DNA of 64,000 nucleotides from positions 1 through 64,000 of the forward strand of contig JARKOY010000079.1 of NCBI GenBank assembly GCA_029975555.1. The letters run 5' to 3'. Every line of letters begins with the position of its first letter. Position 1 is the stretch's first letter. Source of the DNA: Spirochaetia bacterium. GTDB taxonomy: Bacteria > Spirochaetota > Spirochaetia > Treponematales > Rectinemataceae. The translations under genes were made by a program, and so were the position numbers. The notes under the pieces were generated by a model, which ran no database searches, was not told the origin of the DNA, and worked only from the letters and a program-made list of their open reading frames with translations. Positions 59,716-64,000 of the stretch are shown in pieces.

Positions 59716-61713
59716 ATGAAAAAGCTTTTCGGGAGATTGATGGTAGTATTGACCCTCACTTCTCTGCTCCTGGCGTGTGTCCAGCCTACCTCGATCAAGT
59801 CATCCGACGCGACCTTAAGTTCCTTGTCCGTCGCGGGGTATTCTTTGGACAAGACGTTCGCGAGCGACGTCACCGCCTATACTGCCGTCGTCGAGAAAAC
59901 AGTCAGCAGCGTGACGATCACTGCTACCGCGAACGATAGCAAGGCAACGGTTTCCTGGAATAAAATTCCGGCCAGTACCACCCTTTCGACGGGCCCAAAC
60001 GTTTTCACGGTGACGGTGACCGCTGAGGATGGAACTACAAAGTCATATACTATCACGATATACAGAGCAAATTCGACCGTAGAAGTCATTGATTCTGTCA
60101 ACGGGAGCAAGGTCGCCGCAGGGGGTAACATTTATGTCTATTCCAACGGAAGCTTGCTCTACAGCGCCGTATTCAGCACGAATCCCCAGCCCATATGGCT
60201 GGGCGAGGGCTCGACCTACACGGTGAAGGCCTCACCCACGGGGCGCGCACAATCCTCGAAAGAGGGCGTAGTCGGTGTCAATGATCTTGCGCTGACGATG
60301 ATCTGTCAGAAATTGGACATGAGCACCTTCCCCGCAGAATCGCCGACCATCGACTCCATAACGTACACGACGGCCTCGGACCCAACAGATGCGAGCGCTG
60401 TCTGGAACACATTGGCCTCGGGAAGCAGCGTCGACTTCTCGACCATGAAGTACATAAAACTCGTTGCGACGGGCAAAGCGGAGATGGACGCCACATCCTG
60501 GGCCGGTTTTGGAATCGAGATGGGCCTTGACCAGACGCCCACCACTTTTTCCGGTATCGCCGCCGACACGACGCTCTCCACCTCGTCGTACAATTCCACC
60601 GCGGGCACATTCACCGGAACTGCGTACTTCGCAACCTCGTGGACCAATATCACGAGCGGCTCGCACACCATCTCCTTCGTCATCTACGATCGCGCCAACA
60701 ACCGCACCGAGAAGAATCTGACGGTGACCAACACGCTCGCCAACACGAGCGGCAGCGACATAAGCGCCTATTATTTCCAGAGCCTTTCGGCAGATCTGCG
60801 CATCTACGGAGTGTCGAGAGAATACTTCAAGACAAAGAAAAGCACCGATTCGCTCACGGGGCTTTCGAGCGGATCAATCTCCTACAGAGCCGCAATAAGC
60901 TTCAAGTTCCAGACCGCGTCCTCCGGGGGCAGTGCCGTGCCGATTCTCGGCTTCACGGTGTATCGCTCAGAGGACAGTGGCGCGACGTGGGAGGCTGTCG
61001 GCACCGTGAACTACGGCGCTCTTTCCACCGGCAGTTCCGGAACACACACCTTCTACGACACCGATTCTCAGCTCACCGAGGGAGTACAATACGAGTATAA
61101 AGTTAAGGTTTTTACCGATGACACGCATACAAACACAAGCGCTATAATGGGCCCGGTCAAATTTTTGCCGGCCTTCACCGCTTCTCTTGTCGCCCCTGCA
61201 AACAAGTCCCCCGCCATCGACGCCGCGAACCTGCCGAACTTCACGTTCACAATCTCAGACTCCAGCCTGTGGAATGCATCGGTGTCGGACCGCTTCTATT
61301 TCTCGCCGGTAATACGAAAAGCGGACGGGACCTATGCGTACGTCGGTTATTTTTACTATAAATTCAACACAAACCAACTTTGCTTTGAATACCCCGGAAA
61401 TAATGGCTGGTACGCATACAGTGTAGCGGCAACCGCATCGCTCATCAGCTTCGATTCGAGCACGGGCACGATCAGCCTGAGCCCAAGCATCTTCAACGCG
61501 GACACCAACTACGCGACCGGCGCCGACCTTGCGCTCGATTCGGGCGTAACGTACTACTGGGACATTTTCGGAAACTACACGGGAAGCTCGAGCACGAACA
61601 CCGCCGCCTACTTCTACAAGACTGGAACAAACTGCGTCTCGCGCTCATACGCCGATGTATATCAGAACGGCCAGGAGACCCTCAACGGCTGGTTCTCCTT
61701 CACGGTGGAATAA
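59716..61713 (+). CDS. Surface lipoprotein with cadherin-like beta-sandwich domain
   Basis: 665 residues. The lipobox LLLAC places the lipidated Cys at residue 21. Residues about 30-115 are a cadherin-like beta-sandwich repeat (LSSLSVAGYSLDKTFASDVTAYTAVVEKTVSSVTITATANDSKATVSW... TKSYTITIYRA). The rest is Ser/Thr-rich beta structure with a fibronectin-III-like segment (GSAVPILGFTVYRSEDSGATWEAVGTVNYG). Probably exposed on the outer membrane, with adhesion or substrate-binding roles. GAGGAGGG precedes the ATG. Co-transcribed with the subtilase 14 nt downstream. Confidence 0.85.
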   Translation: MKKLFGRLMVVLTLTSLLLACVQPTSIKSSDATLSSLSVAGYSLDKTFASDVTAYTAVVEKTVSSVTITATANDSKATVSWNKIPASTTLSTGPNVFTVTVTAEDGTTKSYTITIYRANSTVEVIDSVNGSKVAAGGNIYVYSNGSLLYSAVFSTNPQPIWLGEGSTYTVKASPTGRAQSSKEGVVGVNDLALTMICQKLDMSTFPAESPTIDSITYTTASDPTDASAVWNTLASGSSVDFSTMKYIKLVATGKAEMDATSWAGFGIEMGLDQTPTTFSGIAADTTLSTSSYNSTAGTFTGTAYFATSWTNITSGSHTISFVIYDRANNRTEKNLTVTNTLANTSGSDISAYYFQSLSADLRIYGVSREYFKTKKSTDSLTGLSSGSISYRAAISFKFQTASSGGSAVPILGFTVYRSEDSGATWEAVGTVNYGALSTGSSGTHTFYDTDSQLTEGVQYEYKVKVFTDDTHTNTSAIMGPVKFLPAFTASLVAPANKSPAIDAANLPNFTFTISDSSLWNASVSDRFYFSPVIRKADGTYAYVGYFYYKFNTNQLCFEYPGNNGWYAYSVAATASLISFDSSTGTISLSPSIFNADTNYATGADLALDSGVTYYWDIFGNYTGSSSTNTAAYFYKTGTNCVSRSYADVYQNGQETLNGWFSFTVE

Positions 61714-61727
61714 TGAGGAGAAGCACG

Positions 61728-63872
61728 ATGAAAAAAATAATCACGTTCCTCTCTGCGATTCTGATCTGTATGGCCTTGATAGGCTGCAATCTGTTCGTAA
61801 AGTCCGACGCCACCACATCGGACTCATCCCGATCCATGGCGCCCTACACTATGTTCGAACCGACGAGTGAGGAAGACCTCGCCATTGCCGCGGCCAACGG
61901 GGACGTCAACGCCGGCTACGTCATCGTAAAAGTAGCGTCCGGATTCAACACCGACACCTTCAGAACCTACGGAGCGACCGTCGCTGGACACTTCAGCCTG
62001 AACGGCTCGACCTATTACCGCCTCTACAAGAAAGACGGGGCCGTCAAGCTCGTGGCGCGGCTTCAGAAAACCCCAGGCGTCATCTACGCTCAGCACGAGC
62101 TCCTCTCGAAGATTCCGGAGAACGAAACCTCTTCGGCCTCCGCTGAGGATAGGACAGCGCAGAGCAAAGATGCAGGCGCCATAGCGGCAGTCTTCAACGA
62201 TCCCTACACTTGGGGACGCTTCGGTCACTTCGAGACGACCAAGGCGCTCGACGCGTACACCGCGTATGGAATAGGCACGAACACGGTCTACGTCGTCGAC
62301 ATCGACACCGGTATCAACCGAACGCACGAGGACTTCAACGGCGACAGCGGTCAGATCATCGAATACGCGAAGAGCGCCTTCACCTCGACGGACGGAGGAA
62401 ACACCTTCTCCTTCGTCGGCGACGGGAACCCCTTCGTCGATGTCCCTACCAACGAAAATTGGGATGAAAATGGACACGGCACGCACACGGCAGGCACCAT
62501 CGCGGCCCTCGGCAACAACGGCAAGGGCGTCGCAGGAGTCGCCTGGAAAAATGTCCGCCTCATTTCCTACAAGTGTTTCTCCGACTCGGCAGCCAGCGGC
62601 TCAGGCTCCGACTGGGCAGTCTACGGCGGATTCGCCGATCTCATCAACTGGAAACAGACCAACAATATACATCAGACCATTCCCGTCAACATGTCGCTCG
62701 GCAGCTCCTACGCTGGCTACTTCGAGCTTGACATGATCAATCAGGCGCTGGCCAACGACATCATGGTGATAGCCTCCATGGGCAACAGCGGCTACAATGC
62801 GCCCCAGTATCCTGCGGCCTATTCCGGCGTGCTGGCAGTGGGGGCCACGCGGGCCGACGGATCGAAGGTCCACTTCTCCACGAGCGGAACCTTCATCTCG
62901 GTCTCGGCGCCCGGCTACAACATCTATTCCACCTACAATGAGAACGACCATAGCTACACCGACATGTCAGGGACCTCGATGGCCGCGCCCTTCGTGACGG
63001 GCACCGTCGCGTACCTTCTCACCTTCAACCCCACCCTCACGCCGGACCAAATCCGGACCATCCTTGAGTCCACGGCGACGGACATCGGCGACGATGGATG
63101 GGACGAAGACACCGGCTACGGCTTAGTCAACGTCAAAGCCGCGGCCGCAGTCGTCAATGGAGGGAAAATCCCCACTGCCGGTTCGGTCTACAGCACCAAG
63201 ACGACAAAAATCTACGTGAAGAACAACAACTCGAACTACGATTCGGGCATACCCGGCTATGCATCCGCGGTCGTAGGGCAACCTGTCTATCTCTACAACG
63301 GAAACGGTGAGTTTGTGTATCTGGGCATGACGAACGGTACCGACGGGTCGGTCGACTTCAAGCTGCTCAAACCTGGCTTCTATGTCGCCAAGACGAATTA
63401 TCTCGGCGAAGAACAGGAAAAATCCTTCACGGTGGACAACGCGAGGGACAGGACCATCACGTTCAACTTCGACATCGCCGTGTTGCTCATCCAGACCGTT
63501 CCGAATTTAGCGAAAGATCCTTCCGCATCGACGGGAGCGGACACCATCATCACCCTGTACGACAGCGCAGGCAACACTTTGGCAGGCCCTTATGACAGTG
63601 GCACACTGGATACACTCTCCGTGGCCGGTCTCCAGAGCGGCAAGACCTACAAGATCGGCATAACGCAGTACAACAACACGACAGGGGAATACGGCCTCAA
63701 CGTCGGCTTCAGCGCCGTAAGTTACGTCAATACCACCAATGGCCGCGGCGCAGGTGCCGATGATTCTTTTGAGGACAACGACACCCTCGCCACAGCCGCG
63801 CCGATCACTGTCGGCACCGACTATGGCCTCTACCTGGGCGATGCGGATTACTTCTCGTTCGTGATGCCCTAG
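61728..63872 (+). CDS. Lipoprotein subtilisin-like serine protease (S8)
   Basis: 714 residues. The lipobox LIGC gives lipidation at C20. An inhibitor-I9-like propeptide (AGYVIVKVASGFNTDTFRTYGATVAGHFSLNGSTYYRLY...) precedes the S8 catalytic domain. The triad is D193 (DIDTGI), H250 (GHGTHTAGT) and S417 (GTSMAAPF), with the oxyanion Asn in ASMGNSG. A C-terminal carboxypeptidase-like beta domain follows. The last 40 residues begin a PPC domain (DDSFEDNDTLATAAPITVG...DADYFSF) that stops halfway. GAGGAGAAG supports ATG 61728. A surface-tethered secreted protease is predicted. Confidence 0.93.
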   Translation: MKKIITFLSAILICMALIGCNLFVKSDATTSDSSRSMAPYTMFEPTSEEDLAIAAANGDVNAGYVIVKVASGFNTDTFRTYGATVAGHFSLNGSTYYRLYKKDGAVKLVARLQKTPGVIYAQHELLSKIPENETSSASAEDRTAQSKDAGAIAAVFNDPYTWGRFGHFETTKALDAYTAYGIGTNTVYVVDIDTGINRTHEDFNGDSGQIIEYAKSAFTSTDGGNTFSFVGDGNPFVDVPTNENWDENGHGTHTAGTIAALGNNGKGVAGVAWKNVRLISYKCFSDSAASGSGSDWAVYGGFADLINWKQTNNIHQTIPVNMSLGSSYAGYFELDMINQALANDIMVIASMGNSGYNAPQYPAAYSGVLAVGATRADGSKVHFSTSGTFISVSAPGYNIYSTYNENDHSYTDMSGTSMAAPFVTGTVAYLLTFNPTLTPDQIRTILESTATDIGDDGWDEDTGYGLVNVKAAAAVVNGGKIPTAGSVYSTKTTKIYVKNNNSNYDSGIPGYASAVVGQPVYLYNGNGEFVYLGMTNGTDGSVDFKLLKPGFYVAKTNYLGEEQEKSFTVDNARDRTITFNFDIAVLLIQTVPNLAKDPSASTGADTIITLYDSAGNTLAGPYDSGTLDTLSVAGLQSGKTYKIGITQYNNTTGEYGLNVGFSAVSYVNTTNGRGAGADDSFEDNDTLATAAPITVGTDYGLYLGDADYFSFVMP

Positions 63873-63929
63873 AAGGCCTAGGGATGAAACCGTAATCTAT
63901 TGCAAAAATAAGCGTTGGCTCAGCAAAAA

Positions 63930-63967
63930 AGGCGCCTCGCGGAAGCGGGGCGCCTTGTTTGTTTTTT
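63930..63967 (+). terminator. Intrinsic terminator of the lipoprotein/subtilase operon
   Basis: The stem AGGCGCCTCGC/GCGGGGCGCCT with loop GGAA (63930-63955) is followed by TGTTTGTTTTTT, a textbook Rho-independent terminator 57 nt after the stop codon. Confidence 0.88.
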
Positions 63968-64000
63968 CTAACTCGGTCTTTTTAGGCGCGCGGCGCAGAG

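Noticed and set aside
1-64000. CRISPR arrays, tRNA or rRNA genes, prophage
   Set aside because: No regularly spaced repeats, no tRNA-like cloverleaf segments, no rRNA signatures and no phage structural genes were seen by inspection; a tRNAscan or CRISPR search was not possible here.

Overview
The window is 64 kb of compact, GC-rich bacterial chromosome with both strands coding and no rRNA or tRNA gene that I can see. Gene content points to an anaerobic, saccharolytic spirochaete (Spirochaetota; Treponema/Rectinema/Spirochaeta-like). The clues are several sugar ABC systems of families frequent there, a DUF3798 binding protein with its two-permease operon, a Gx/NusG-II gene pair, a sodium-pump decarboxylase, D-lactate dehydrogenase, a DRTGG/PHP pair and abundant signal-peptidase-II lipoproteins. 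The phylum is inferred from gene families only; there is no marker tree behind it.

Layout. 1-4.6 kb is an AT-richer accessory patch: two complete antitoxin/PIN-toxin pairs, each with a palindromic operator, a decayed IS21 IstB fragment, a NatAB-type exporter whose ATPase seems to have lost its ATG, and a truncated third antitoxin whose promoter now faces a glycosidase. 4.7-12.5 kb is a carbohydrate locus: a GH4 enzyme with the CHEV motif of alpha-galacturonidases, a binding protein plus two permeases, a GH43-like enzyme and a large unassigned glycosidase-like protein. I read it as uptake and cytoplasmic breakdown of pectin-derived oligosaccharides. 12.7-18 kb holds DUF3788, a radical SAM protein, an AAA/DUF4143 ATPase bracketed by 66-bp direct repeats, DUF72 and D-LDH.

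18-28 kb holds dps behind a very good sigma-54 promoter with twin upstream palindromes, ftsK, slyD, NusG-II plus a Gx transporter fused to a second membrane domain, and a decarboxylase operon (beta, gamma, carboxyltransferase with two biotinyl domains, and a 48-aa membrane protein). 28-34 kb holds leuS and a pgsB-pgsC-pgsW poly-gamma-glutamate operon beside a gpmA remnant. 34-44 kb holds a four-part CoA-disulfide-reductase/rhodanese/TusA/DsrE-like fusion, an M81 peptidase, a CBM9-like protein, and a ROK regulator with its sugar ABC importer.

44-49.7 kb is a second, RbsABC-like importer operon. 49.7-57.3 kb holds a degenerate class III cyclase, a lipoprotein, PHP and DRTGG proteins, an ABC exporter pair, a Holliday-resolvase-like protein, LapA and DUF2892. 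57.4-64 kb holds a YgiQ radical SAM protein and a strongly promoted lipoprotein/subtilase operon ending at an intrinsic terminator.

The most promising unexplained items are the repeat-gene-repeat ATPase cassette, the sigma-54/twin-palindrome control of dps, the OadA-like protein with a biotin-less first biotinyl domain, the four-domain sulfur-handling fusion, and the Gx/second-domain fusion lacking an ATPase.
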